18,051 nt of DNA from assembly GCA_003021335.1 (NCBI GenBank), contig PXQL01000113.1, positions 1-18,051 on the forward strand, written 5' to 3'. The position numbers were made by a program, and so were the translations under genes. Positions within the stretch are counted from its first letter, which is position 1, and every line of letters begins with the position of its first letter. Below the pieces are notes generated by a model that did not search any database, had not been told where the DNA came from, and saw nothing but the letters and a program-made list of their open reading frames with translations. Shown piece by piece: positions 7,298 through 14,285 of this stretch. This DNA comes from Halobacteriales archaeon QH_10_67_13 (GTDB lineage Archaea; Halobacteriota; Halobacteria; Halobacteriales; Haloarculaceae).

Positions 7298-8365
7298 ATG
7301 GACGACCGACTCATCGACGACGAGACCCTCTCGCTCGATCGCAAATCCGTCCTCCCCGGCGAGGGTTTCTTCTATCCGGACTCGCTCGCGGCCGAGCGGG
7401 CCCGCGAGGAGGCCCGCGAGCGGGTCGCCGGCGCCGAGACGGTCGTCGTCGCCGATCCCGACGCCGACGGGCTCGCCTGCGTCGCGCTGATCGGGACCGC
7501 CCGCGGGGAGACTGCCCTGCTCCCGGCGAGTCCCCACGACCTGGGCGACCAGCTCGCCCGCGCGGTCGAACACCTCGCCGAAGGGGCGACGGTCTACGTC
7601 TGTGATCTCTGTCCGGACGATCCAAGCGATCTCGATGCGCTCGACGAGCTCGCCGAGCGCACGAGCGCGATCGCGTGGTACGACCACCACGAGTGGACCC
7701 CCGAGCTCGTCGAGGGGGTTCGGGACGCCGGCGTCGAGCTGGTCGTGGGGGACTCCGATACGGTCTGTACCGCCGACGTCGCCCTGGAGGAGCTCGACTA
7801 CGAGTTCCCGGACCGGTTCGCGGAGCTGGTCGCGGTCACCCGGGATCACGATCTGTGGATCCGCGAGGACGAACGCTCGGACGACCTGGCCGATTACGCA
7901 CACTGGGTCGACCCCGAGGAGTACGTCGCGACCGTGACCGAGCACGGCCCGGACCTACCCCCCGAGGCCCGGGAGCTGCTCTCGGACCGCCGCGTCGAGA
8001 AGCAGGCGCTCATCGAGAAGGCCGTCGAGCGAGCCGAGCGCCACGAAATCGGCCCTTGGACGGTCGGCGTGACCTACGGCCGGTGTTCCCAAAACGAGGT
8101 TGCAGAGCGGCTCCGCGAGGAGGGGACCGATGCGGCCGTGATCGTCAAGCCCGCCGGCTCGGCGTCGCTCCGGGGGACCGACTCGTTCGAGCGGTGCCAC
8201 GAGGTCGCCGCACAGGTAAACGGCGGCGGTCACCCCAAAGCGGCCGGCTGCAAGCCCGAGATCTACGACGATATGCTCGATTACGCCCACCACTGGAGCA
8301 CCCGCGGTGCGGTCACAAAGCAGGTGATCCTCGCGGCCTTCGACGGACTCGCGCCTGAGGCCTGA
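7298..8365 (+). CDS. DHH/DHHA1 family phosphoesterase (RecJ/NrnA superfamily)
   Basis: This 355-residue cytosolic protein has the superfamily's metal-binding motifs: motif I ADPDADG (residues 52-58), CDLCPDD (102-108) equivalent to motif II, and the name-giving DHH at 129-131 (AWYDHHEW). VTRDHDLW (180-187) supplies the later Asp motif. The C-terminal DHHA1 domain carries the substrate-binding GGGHPKAAG at 309-317. Members cleave phosphodiester bonds: single-stranded nucleic acid (RecJ), short oligonucleotides (NrnA) or cyclic dinucleotides. With no OB-fold or membrane domain, a small-substrate or RecJ-like role is possible, but the substrate is not determinable from sequence. All motifs are intact. 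It stands just ahead of a T-run likely to terminate its transcript. Confidence 0.85.
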   Translation: MDDRLIDDETLSLDRKSVLPGEGFFYPDSLAAERAREEARERVAGAETVVVADPDADGLACVALIGTARGETALLPASPHDLGDQLARAVEHLAEGATVYVCDLCPDDPSDLDALDELAERTSAIAWYDHHEWTPELVEGVRDAGVELVVGDSDTVCTADVALEELDYEFPDRFAELVAVTRDHDLWIREDERSDDLADYAHWVDPEEYVATVTEHGPDLPPEARELLSDRRVEKQALIEKAVERAERHEIGPWTVGVTYGRCSQNEVAERLREEGTDAAVIVKPAGSASLRGTDSFERCHEVAAQVNGGGHPKAAGCKPEIYDDMLDYAHHWSTRGAVTKQVILAAFDGLAPEA

Positions 8366-8387
8366 GACCCCGACGCGACGCCCGCGC

Positions 8388-8394
8388 TCTTTTT
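8388..8394 (+). terminator. T-rich termination signal after the DHH gene
   Basis: TCTTTTT lies 23-29 bases beyond the TGA at 8363-8365, between GC-rich stretches. Archaeal termination commonly uses such U-runs without a strong hairpin. It separates the DHH gene from the nad operon. Confidence 0.45.
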
Positions 8395-8570
8395 GCCCGG
8401 ATCGACCCCGCGTCTCGTCGAGATCGACCCGCACTCGCCCCTGTCCGAGTTGAACAGAGCCTCCGAAGCACCCTCGTCTCGGCCCGTCCGGTTCCCCGTG
8501 GACCGATCACTCGCTGCCCCCAATAAATCACGAATCCGTGTGAACGACAGCCCCGTTTGAAGAACAACTC

Positions 8571-8579
8571 TTTTCATAG
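8571..8579 (+). promoter_or_regulatory. Putative promoter of nadA-nadB
   Basis: The 242-base gap 8366-8607 becomes AT-rich at its end. TTTTCATAG lies 29-37 bases before the ATG at 8608 and is the best TATA candidate; it would give a very short or no leader. An 8-bp palindrome CTCTAGAG (8587-8594) sits between it and the start and could be an operator half, but may be chance. No other gene or RNA is apparent in the gap. Confidence 0.4.
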
Positions 8580-8607
8580 TCGATTACTCTAGAGCTATTT
8601 CCATACG

Positions 8608-9735
8608 ATGGCCCAAATGGAGACGGCGGACATAGACACGGAGCTGAGTCTGTTCAAGTACGACAACCTCGAACGGCTGCCATCGCGGTACCGCGATCTC
8701 GACCGGGAGGAGCGAACCGAGCGCATCACCGCGGCGCTTGACACGCTGGACGACGATGTCGTGATGCTCGGACACAACTACCAGCGCGAGGAGATCGTTG
8801 AACACGCCGATTTCGTTGGCGACTCGTACGGTCTCTCTCGGGAGGCGGCGGCGACCGACGCCCCGTACGTCGTTTTCTGTGGCGTGACGTTCATGGCCGA
8901 GTCGGCGGACATCATCACCGACGACGACCAGGCGGTGTTGCTCCCGTCAATGGAGGCCTCCTGTCCGATGGCCGGGATGGCCGAGGCGCTCCAGGTCGAC
9001 GCCGCGTGGACCGAACTCACCGCCGCCGCGGACGCGGAGATTGTTCCGATCACCTACATGAACTCCTACGCTGACCTGAAGGCGTTCTGTGCCGAACACG
9101 GCGGCGCGGTCTGTACGTCCTCGAACGCTCACGAGGTGTTCGAGTGGGCCTTCGACCGCGGCGACACGGTGCTGTTTCTCCCGGATAAGTACCTCGGGCG
9201 AAACACCGCCCACCGGCTCGGGCTTGAGGATTCCGTAGCCGAGTGGGATCCCTGGGACGCGGACGCGACCGATCCGGCGGCCGCGGCGGCGGACGTGATC
9301 CTTTGGGACGGCTACTGCCAGGTCCACGAGCGGTTCCGTGCTGAACACGTCAGGCGGCTGCGCGCCGACCGTCCGGAGGCGAACGTCGTCGTCCACCCCG
9401 AGTGCCGTCGCGAGGTCGTCGAGGCGGCGGATGTCGTCGGCTCGACGGCCACGATCCGCGAAACCGTCGCCGAGGCGGCCCCGGGAGAGACCTGGGCGAT
9501 CGGGACGGAGATTCACCTCGCCAACCACCTCGACCGCTGGCACCCGGAGGTCGAGGTGGTGCCGCTGTGTGGCGACGCCTGCATGGACTGTAACGCGATG
9601 CGTCAGATCGATCCCAACTACCTCACGTGGATCCTCGAGGGACTCGTCGAGGGCGAGCAGCGCAACGTCGTCTCGGTCGCCCCGGAGACGGCGGCTCTCG
9701 CCGAGACCGCGATGGATCGTATGCTCCGGATCTAA
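8608..9735 (+). CDS. nadA: Quinolinate synthase A
   Basis: NadA condenses iminoaspartate with dihydroxyacetone phosphate to quinolinate in de novo NAD synthesis, using a [4Fe-4S] cluster in the cytosol. The 375 residues show the three-fold pseudo-repeat family motifs: GHNYQREEIVEHADFVGDS (55-73), SMEASCPMA (114-122), ITYMNSYADLKAF (148-160), CTSSNA (169-174) and LPDKYLGRNT (191-200). Cluster ligands are Cys91 (FCGVTFMAES), Cys266 (HPECRREV) and one of Cys321/325/328 (CGDACMDCNAM). Length is normal and nothing is missing. The ATG at 8608 was preferred over the in-frame ATG at 8617 because it is first; either is possible. It lies 2 bases upstream of nadB, whose product makes its unstable substrate iminoaspartate, so the two are surely one transcript. 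Confidence 0.97.
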   Translation: MAQMETADIDTELSLFKYDNLERLPSRYRDLDREERTERITAALDTLDDDVVMLGHNYQREEIVEHADFVGDSYGLSREAAATDAPYVVFCGVTFMAESADIITDDDQAVLLPSMEASCPMAGMAEALQVDAAWTELTAAADAEIVPITYMNSYADLKAFCAEHGGAVCTSSNAHEVFEWAFDRGDTVLFLPDKYLGRNTAHRLGLEDSVAEWDPWDADATDPAAAAADVILWDGYCQVHERFRAEHVRRLRADRPEANVVVHPECRREVVEAADVVGSTATIRETVAEAAPGETWAIGTEIHLANHLDRWHPEVEVVPLCGDACMDCNAMRQIDPNYLTWILEGLVEGEQRNVVSVAPETAALAETAMDRMLRI

Positions 9736-9737
9736 CG

Positions 9738-11303
9738 ATGTCACGGACAGACAGCCCCTCGGAGTTTTACACTGCGGATGTCCTGGTCGTCGGCAGCGGG
9801 ATCGCCGGGTGTGGGGCCGCACTGGCCGCCGCCCGCGCCGGCGCGGATGTCCTCCTCGCGACGAAGGCCACCACACCAGACGACGCCGCCACGGACTGGG
9901 CTCAGGGCGGTATCGCCGTCGCTCGATCCGATCCCGAGCAGTTCCGGCGGGACATCGTCGCGGCGAGCGACGACACCGCCGACCCCGAGGCGGTGGACCT
10001 GCTGGTTTCACAGAGCCGCGCGGTCGTCACCGACGTGCTCGTCGAGACCCTCGGAATCGAGTTCGACCGCCGGGGCGACGATCCGGATCCCGACGGCGAC
10101 CGGCCGGACTACGAGTACGCCCGGGAGGCGGGCCACGCTGAGTCGCGCATCCTCCACGTTGACGCACGGACCGGTCACCGAATCCTGCGGCCCTTTCTGG
10201 CCTACCTGCGCGATCACGACCGGATCCGGCTGCTCGAGGACGCGGCGGCCCTCGAGTTGCTCACCCACGAGGGCCGGGTCCACGGTGCCGTCCTGGACAC
10301 GACCCCGACCGGCACCCCCGCCGTGGCCGGCGCGACCGTGCTCGCCACGGGAGGGATCGGCGCCTGTTACCCGCGAACCACTAACCCGGCGGCCGCGACC
10401 GGCGACGGGATCGCGATGGCCGCCCTCGCCGGCGCCGAGGTCGCCGACATGGAATTCGTCCAGTTCCACCCGACGGCGCTTGCACCCGAGTCCGACGACG
10501 GGTCGGGCCGCGCGACGCCGCTGATCAGTGAGGCGGTCCGCGGCGCGGGCGGCGTGCTCCGTAACGCCGCTGGCGAGCGGTTCATGCCCGAGTACCACGC
10601 CGACGCCGAGTTGGCCCCCCGCGACGTCGTCGCCCGGGCGGTCAAGCGGGAGCGAGCGACCGGCGGTGCCGTCCGGCTCGATGTCTCCGGGGTCGCCTTC
10701 GACGAGCGGTTCCCGGGGCTCGCGCGCCGGTGTCGCGAGCGCGGAGTCGACCCGGCGGCGGGAATCCCAGTCGCGCCGGCCGAGCACTTTCTCTGTGGCG
10801 GGATCGCCGTTGACGACCGCGGCCGGAGCTCGCTCGAGAACCTGTTCGCCGTCGGCGAGTGTGCCCGTACCGGCGTCCACGGCGCCAACCGGCTCGCCTC
10901 CACGTCGCTGCTCGAGGGTCTCGTCTGGGGAGTCCGGGCCGGCGCGACGGCGGCCGAGACCGACGGCCCCAGTCCGGACGCGGTCGAACCACCGACGCTT
11001 CGCGACCGCGACCCGCACCTGCCCGACGGGTTCGCTGCCGGTAAGTTCGAGCGGCTGCGCCGGGTGATGGGCGAGCACGTCGGGCTGGTCCGCGACCCGG
11101 AGGAGCTGTCTCGCGCCGGCTCCGTTCTCCGGAGGCTCAAAGGCGAGGTCGACGCCTACGTCCGGACCCGGACGACCAGAGAGCTCTACGAGCTTCGGAA
11201 TGCGTCCGTCGTCGCGTTGCTTGTCGCCCGCGCGGCCGCGAACAACCGGCAGTCGGCCGGCTGTCACTACCTCGCCGAGCAGCCGGCGACGCGACGCCCG
11301 TAG
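9738..11303 (+). CDS. nadB: L-aspartate oxidase
   Basis: NadB is an FAD enzyme that oxidises L-aspartate to iminoaspartate, the substrate of NadA. The 521-residue product starts with a Rossmann dinucleotide motif VVGSGIAGCG (17-26). Further motifs are ATDWAQGGIA (51-60), the active-site QFHPTAL with His244, ISEAVRGAGG (263-272), LAPRDVVARA with Arg295, EHFLCGGIAVD with His350 (349-359) and GVHGANRLASTSLLEG (379-394). These match residues His244, Arg290 and His351 of the E. coli enzyme. The start at 9738 lies just after the nadA stop; the frame is open further upstream inside nadA, but that part is not NadB-like. In many haloarchaea nadC follows; here a 98-base gap and a DUF5802 gene do instead. 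Confidence 0.96.
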   Translation: MSRTDSPSEFYTADVLVVGSGIAGCGAALAAARAGADVLLATKATTPDDAATDWAQGGIAVARSDPEQFRRDIVAASDDTADPEAVDLLVSQSRAVVTDVLVETLGIEFDRRGDDPDPDGDRPDYEYAREAGHAESRILHVDARTGHRILRPFLAYLRDHDRIRLLEDAAALELLTHEGRVHGAVLDTTPTGTPAVAGATVLATGGIGACYPRTTNPAAATGDGIAMAALAGAEVADMEFVQFHPTALAPESDDGSGRATPLISEAVRGAGGVLRNAAGERFMPEYHADAELAPRDVVARAVKRERATGGAVRLDVSGVAFDERFPGLARRCRERGVDPAAGIPVAPAEHFLCGGIAVDDRGRSSLENLFAVGECARTGVHGANRLASTSLLEGLVWGVRAGATAAETDGPSPDAVEPPTLRDRDPHLPDGFAAGKFERLRRVMGEHVGLVRDPEELSRAGSVLRRLKGEVDAYVRTRTTRELYELRNASVVALLVARAAANNRQSAGCHYLAEQPATRRP

Positions 11304-11373
11304 CCGGGCGCCCGCGACGAGTCAACCGCTGCGGTCGCTCGACCGCCACCGGAGACGGGACAAGACACTTGTG

Positions 11374-11392
11374 CGTGTGTCTGTCACACACG
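11374..11392 (+). promoter_or_regulatory. Perfect inverted repeat in the DUF5802 promoter region
   Basis: CGTGTGT-CTGTC-ACACACG is a perfect 7-bp inverted repeat with a 5-base spacer, located 10-28 bases upstream of the ATG at 11402. That is where a TATA box and transcription start would lie for a leaderless gene; no good AT-rich element is present. It could be an operator for a dimeric repressor. No regulator is identified. Confidence 0.35.
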
Positions 11393-11401
11393 GTCGATCG
11401 T

Positions 11402-11749
11402 ATGTTCGACCTGTTCTCCAGCGGCTACTACCTGGGACGGCTGTACATCCGGCCGAGCGCCGACGAGCGGGCAACGCTCTGTCGCGCTCAGTACGAGCGC
11501 GTCCACCGATCGCTATACGAGGACCGCGACGCCGACGATCGGCCGCTCGTAATGAAACTCGACACGACACACCTGCCGGTCCGGCCGGCCGACAGAACTC
11601 CGGCGAACACGCTCGCGGTCCCCGAGGGCATTCTCGAGGCGACCTCGGTTCGGAACCCGCCGACCCTTGAGGAGGTTTTTCTCGCGACCGCAGACCGGGC
11701 CGAGCAACTGCTCTCGCTTGCCTCGCCGTCCGCGCCCCGGGGCGCTTAA
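11402..11749 (+). CDS. DUF5802 family haloarchaeal protein
   Basis: This is a 115-residue small protein of unknown function, recognised as the haloarchaea-restricted DUF5802 type from its opening FSSGYYLGRLYI (5-16) and the blocks RPLVMKL, NTLAVPEGIL and VRNPPTLEEVFLA. No signal peptide, membrane segment or metal motif is seen. The start at 11402 was chosen over an upstream in-frame start at 11369 because conserved sequence begins here and the upstream codons run through the inverted repeat. It is followed after 27 bases by the Vms1-like gene with no promoter-like AT element between, suggesting a shared transcript. Confidence 0.75.
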   Translation: MFDLFSSGYYLGRLYIRPSADERATLCRAQYERVHRSLYEDRDADDRPLVMKLDTTHLPVRPADRTPANTLAVPEGILEATSVRNPPTLEEVFLATADRAEQLLSLASPSAPRGA

Positions 11750-11776
11750 CTCCGCCCGGGGTCCACCCCAGGGTAG

Positions 11777-12790
11777 ATGCTCGACGATCTGCTGGGCCGG
11801 ACCGAGCTCAAAGACCGGATCGGGGAACTTGAGGCGACCGTCGAGCGCCTCGAAGACGAGTGCGACCGGCTCGAACGGCAGCTCGACGCCGAGCGCGAGC
11901 GCCGGTCCGAGGCCGTCACCGACCGCCAGGAGGCACAGCGCCGGGTCAACGAGCTCGACGACCGGGTTACCGAACTGACCGATCGGCTTGACCGCCTGCG
12001 GGCCGACGACCGGTCGGTCTCGGTCCGCCGGAAGGCGACGCTACGCGGCGAGCGACTTGATGAGGTGCTCGCCCGGCTGGAATCCGTCGAGACCGGACCG
12101 GAGGGCGCACTGACCGCCGCGATCGCGGACGGCCACGACCTCCCCGCGGCGGTGACGGAGACGCTTGGCGAGCGGGCGGCGCTGGTCGAGCGGGCGGCGC
12201 CGTGCGCCCTCGTCGCCGACGACGCCGGCCTCGTCGCGGCCTGTCTGCGGCCGCCGGTCCGGCCGGACCCGTTCTGCGAGTGGGGTCGTCGGTTTCGCCT
12301 CGACCGAGCGTGGTTCCAGCCCCGAGGCCGGTACACGCTCGCGCTCGTTCGGTCCGACCTGTTTGCGATGGGGACCTACGAGGGCGAGCAACGCACCGCA
12401 TTCCACGGGTTCGACGAGGAGATCAAGAGCCAACACTCAAAGGGCGGGTTCTCCCAGGCCCGCTTCGAGCGCCTCCGCGAGGAACAGATCGACGATCACC
12501 TCGACCGGTGTCGCGCCGCGCTCGAGGCCCGCGAGACCGACCGGCTGTACCTCGTCGGCGAGCGGTCGGTACTCGACTCGTTCGCCGAGCTCGACCCGGC
12601 GCCACCGGCGAGCCCGAGCCGGCCCTCGAGGCGGCCTTCGACTCGTTCTGGACGGTCCAGCTCCGCGTGCTGTAGGCCGCGGCTCCCGACGGTCGCTCCG
12701 CCCGGGGACAGCTACGATCGTCGGTCCGCGAGCTCCGCGCGCAGGTCGGCGGCGGTGATGTCCTCCGCGACCAGCGCGACCAGCAGGTGA
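11777..12790 (+). CDS. Vms1/Ankzf1-type release factor-like protein (VLRF1), frameshifted near C-terminus
   Basis: Eukaryotic Vms1/ANKZF1 release nascent chains from stalled ribosomes by cutting peptidyl-tRNA; haloarchaea carry relatives. Residues 9-78 are an Arg/Glu/Asp-rich predicted coiled coil. Residues about 80-275 form the eRF1-like domain, with the signature KSQHSKGGFSQ at 217-227, comparable to the catalytic GGQ/GSQ loop, followed by RFERLREEQIDDHLD. As read, the frame runs to 12790, but after ELDP (271-274) it becomes Arg/Ser-rich and overlaps the end of hisE. The other frame reads GATGEPEPALEAAFDSFWT and stops at 12675, which is the expected family ending. A net loss of one base near 12595-12605 is therefore likely, and the intended gene is probably 11777-12675 (about 300 residues). 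The catalytic part is intact. The role in rescue is inferred from the family. Confidence 0.75.
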   Translation: MLDDLLGRTELKDRIGELEATVERLEDECDRLERQLDAERERRSEAVTDRQEAQRRVNELDDRVTELTDRLDRLRADDRSVSVRRKATLRGERLDEVLARLESVETGPEGALTAAIADGHDLPAAVTETLGERAALVERAAPCALVADDAGLVAACLRPPVRPDPFCEWGRRFRLDRAWFQPRGRYTLALVRSDLFAMGTYEGEQRTAFHGFDEEIKSQHSKGGFSQARFERLREEQIDDHLDRCRAALEARETDRLYLVGERSVLDSFAELDPAPPASPSRPSRRPSTRSGRSSSACCRPRLPTVAPPGDSYDRRSASSARRSAAVMSSATSATSR

Positions 12791-13020
12791 TAGATGAGAT
12801 CTGCGGCCTCGCTGGTCGTCCGGTCCGGGCGGTCGTTTTTCGCAGCCAAGACGAACTCGGTGGCCTCCTCGCCGACCTTCTCCAGAACGGCGTCCTCGCC
12901 TTTCTCGTGGGTCAGCAGCGAGGCGGTGTATGAGTCCTCGGGGAGACGCTCCCTGCGGTCCTCGATCACGGCAAACAGCTCGTCGATGACGGCGTCGATC
13001 TCCGGGTCGTCCGCGTCCAT
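12712..13020 (-). CDS. hisE: Phosphoribosyl-ATP pyrophosphatase
   Basis: HisE removes pyrophosphate from phosphoribosyl-ATP in the second step of histidine synthesis. The 102-residue product is an all-alpha MazG-like protein with the family block EKVGEEATEF (47-56), giving the metal-binding Glu51/Glu52/Glu55, and EAADLIYHLLVAL (71-83), giving Glu71 and Asp74. Length is typical for the stand-alone enzyme. It lies 25 bases downstream of pdxT on the same strand, with no promoter-like sequence between, so the two are probably co-transcribed even though they serve different pathways. Its 3' end is overlapped only by the spurious frameshifted tail of the Vms1-like gene. Confidence 0.93.
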   Translation of the reverse strand: MDADDPEIDAVIDELFAVIEDRRERLPEDSYTASLLTHEKGEDAVLEKVGEEATEFVLAAKNDRPDRTTSEAADLIYHLLVALVAEDITAADLRAELADRRS

Positions 13021-13045
13021 GGCTTATCGAGTGACCCGGCAGCTT

Positions 13046-13555
13046 TCAGGCCGTCGACTCCTCGGCAAAGAAGGCGAGATCGTGAAGCCGGGCGTCGCCG
13101 GTCAGCTCGGGGTGAAACGAAGTCCCTACCACCGGGCCCTGGCGCACGGCGACGGGATCGCCCTCCCAGCGGGCGAGCACCTCGAGGCCCTCGCCGACGC
13201 CGTCGATTACCGGCGCCCGGATGAACACTGCGGGAAACGGCTTCTCGAACCCGGCCACCGACAGCGGCGCCTCGAAGCTGTCGCGCTGGCGACCGAAGGC
13301 GTTGCGCTCGATGGTCACGTCGAGCACGTCGAGCGTCTCGACGCGGTCGTCGTTCGCGTCCCGGGCGGCGACGATCAGCCCCGCGCAGGTCGCGAGCACG
13401 GGTTTGCCGGCCTCGACGTGGGCGATGATCTCCTCATCGATGGCCTCGTCGGCGAGCAGTCGGGAGATCGTCGTCGACTCTCCGCCCGGGAGGAGCAACC
13501 GGGCGTGCTCGCTGACATCCCCCTGGACGGCGATCACGCCTGCGGTTAGTGTCAT
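13046..13555 (-). CDS. pdxT: Pyridoxal 5'-phosphate synthase glutaminase subunit, with apparent internal deletion
   Basis: PdxT hydrolyses glutamine and feeds ammonia to PdxS for pyridoxal phosphate synthesis. The class I glutamine amidotransferase motifs are clear: GVIAVQGDVSEH (6-17), LLPGGESTTISRL (21-33), the nucleophile Cys57 (LATCAGL), NAFGRQRDSFE (85-95), and His148/Glu150 (TSFHPEL). At 169 residues it is short. In family members about 25-28 residues (first helix and second strand) separate the EH of GDVSEH from LLPGGEST; here only Ala-Arg does so. The frame is kept, so this is an in-frame loss at about 13499-13505, beside a 7-bp inverted repeat. Loss of that core element would probably damage folding. 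The ATG at 13555 begins the conserved sequence; an open extension to 13657 is not PdxT-like. pdxS is not in the window. Confidence 0.9.
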   Translation of the reverse strand: MTLTAGVIAVQGDVSEHARLLLPGGESTTISRLLADEAIDEEIIAHVEAGKPVLATCAGLIVAARDANDDRVETLDVLDVTIERNAFGRQRDSFEAPLSVAGFEKPFPAVFIRAPVIDGVGEGLEVLARWEGDPVAVRQGPVVGTSFHPELTGDARLHDLAFFAEESTA

Positions 13556-13574
13556 GGCCGCGGTAGGTGATCCC

Positions 13575-13587
13575 GGGGCAAAACCCC
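13575..13587 (-). promoter_or_regulatory. Putative pdxT promoter element within a small hairpin
   Basis: On the minus strand GGGGTTTTGCCCC places TTTT 25-28 bases upstream of the pdxT ATG, where a TATA box would sit for a leaderless transcript. The flanking G4/C4 could also form a 4-bp stem. It shares a 79-base divergent region with the membrane-protein promoter. Confidence 0.3.
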
Positions 13588-13599
13588 ACCGGAACGGAC

Positions 13600-13607
13600 A
13601 TAAAATC
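13600..13607 (+). promoter_or_regulatory. Putative TATA element of the DUF4203-like gene
   Basis: ATAAAATC, followed by a T-run, lies 28-35 bases upstream of the ATG at 13635. It is the strongest AT-rich element in the window and supports that start over the far longer upstream open frame, which runs through pdxT. Confidence 0.5.
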
Positions 13608-13634
13608 TTTTTTGGGTCGCGTGGAACCGCTGGT

Positions 13635-14285
13635 ATGGTCGATCTGATCGCAGCCACGTTCGTCGTCGGAGGGATCGTCCTCCTGTTCTCAGGGGCGGTG
13701 TTGTCGGTGTACGGCGTCGGGTTGGTCGGGGCCGTGGTCGGCGGCGGCCTCGCCTATCTGGTCGGGCCAGCGTCGTTGCCGATCGTCGGGCTCGAAGGGA
13801 CGGCCGCGACCGCCGCCGCGATCCCCGTCGGCGCGCTCGTGGGAATCGTGGCGACGTACATGCTGCTCTCGCTTGCTATCTCGGTAATCGGGTTCGTTAT
13901 TGGCGGGTACGTGGGGATGGTCGCGATCGCGCCCACGCTCGGCGAGACCGGGATCGCAGTCTACGGCGTCGGCGCCGCGGTCGGGATCGGGACTGCACTG
14001 CTCGCCTCGTTCATGTCAAAGACCGCGATGGTGCTCGTCACCTCTTTTGTCGGCGCGGCGCTGACCTCCCAGACGATCACTCCCGACGAGTTCGCGACTG
14101 CGAAAGAGGAGGTGACGATCGATCCGCTGTTGTTCGATCCCGCCGCGCCGCTCCTGCTCGGGCTGTTTGCGCTTGGCGTGCTCTCGCAGTTCGGACTGTT
14201 CAAGCTCGGGTACGTCACCGGGCTCGTGGCCCGGCTGCCCGGCGCGCGCCGGCTGCGCGACCGCGGCGAGGAGAGCGGTTCCTAA
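13635..14285 (+). CDS. Multi-pass membrane protein, DUF4203/TMEM198-like
   Basis: This 216-residue integral membrane protein has about seven hydrophobic segments (roughly residues 4-26, 29-46, 57-79, 80-100, 105-125, 130-147 and 170-192) rich in Gly/Ala/Val, and a basic tail (ARRLRDRGEE). Repeated small-residue patterns such as VGAVVGGG and GFVIGGYVG resemble the DUF4203/TMEM198-like fold, but I assign this only by general appearance. An acidic hydrophilic loop (about 148-165) precedes the last segment. Function is unknown; no catalytic motif is visible. The stop overlaps the stop of the convergent riboflavin synthase gene by four bases. Confidence 0.7.
   Translation: MVDLIAATFVVGGIVLLFSGAVLSVYGVGLVGAVVGGGLAYLVGPASLPIVGLEGTAATAAAIPVGALVGIVATYMLLSLAISVIGFVIGGYVGMVAIAPTLGETGIAVYGVGAAVGIGTALLASFMSKTAMVLVTSFVGAALTSQTITPDEFATAKEEVTIDPLLFDPAAPLLLGLFALGVLSQFGLFKLGYVTGLVARLPGARRLRDRGEESGS

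Noticed and set aside
6827..7945. Minus-strand frame of 372 codons opposite the amidohydrolase/DHH genes
   Set aside because: It crosses a gene boundary, has no family motif, and its C-terminal part is Arg-rich.
8587..8594. CTCTAGAG palindrome upstream of nadA as a repressor site
   Set aside because: An 8-bp palindrome is too short to claim alone; noted only within the promoter entry.
8947..10011. Minus-strand frame of 354 codons across the nadA-nadB junction
   Set aside because: Antisense shadow spanning two well-identified genes.
10008..11267. Minus-strand frame of 419 codons opposite nadB
   Set aside because: NadB is unambiguous on the plus strand; this frame has no recognisable domain.
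13221..13634. Upstream extension of the DUF4203-like membrane protein (138 extra codons)
   Set aside because: It runs antisense through pdxT and across a promoter with a strong TATA-like element; the ATG at 13635 is a better start.
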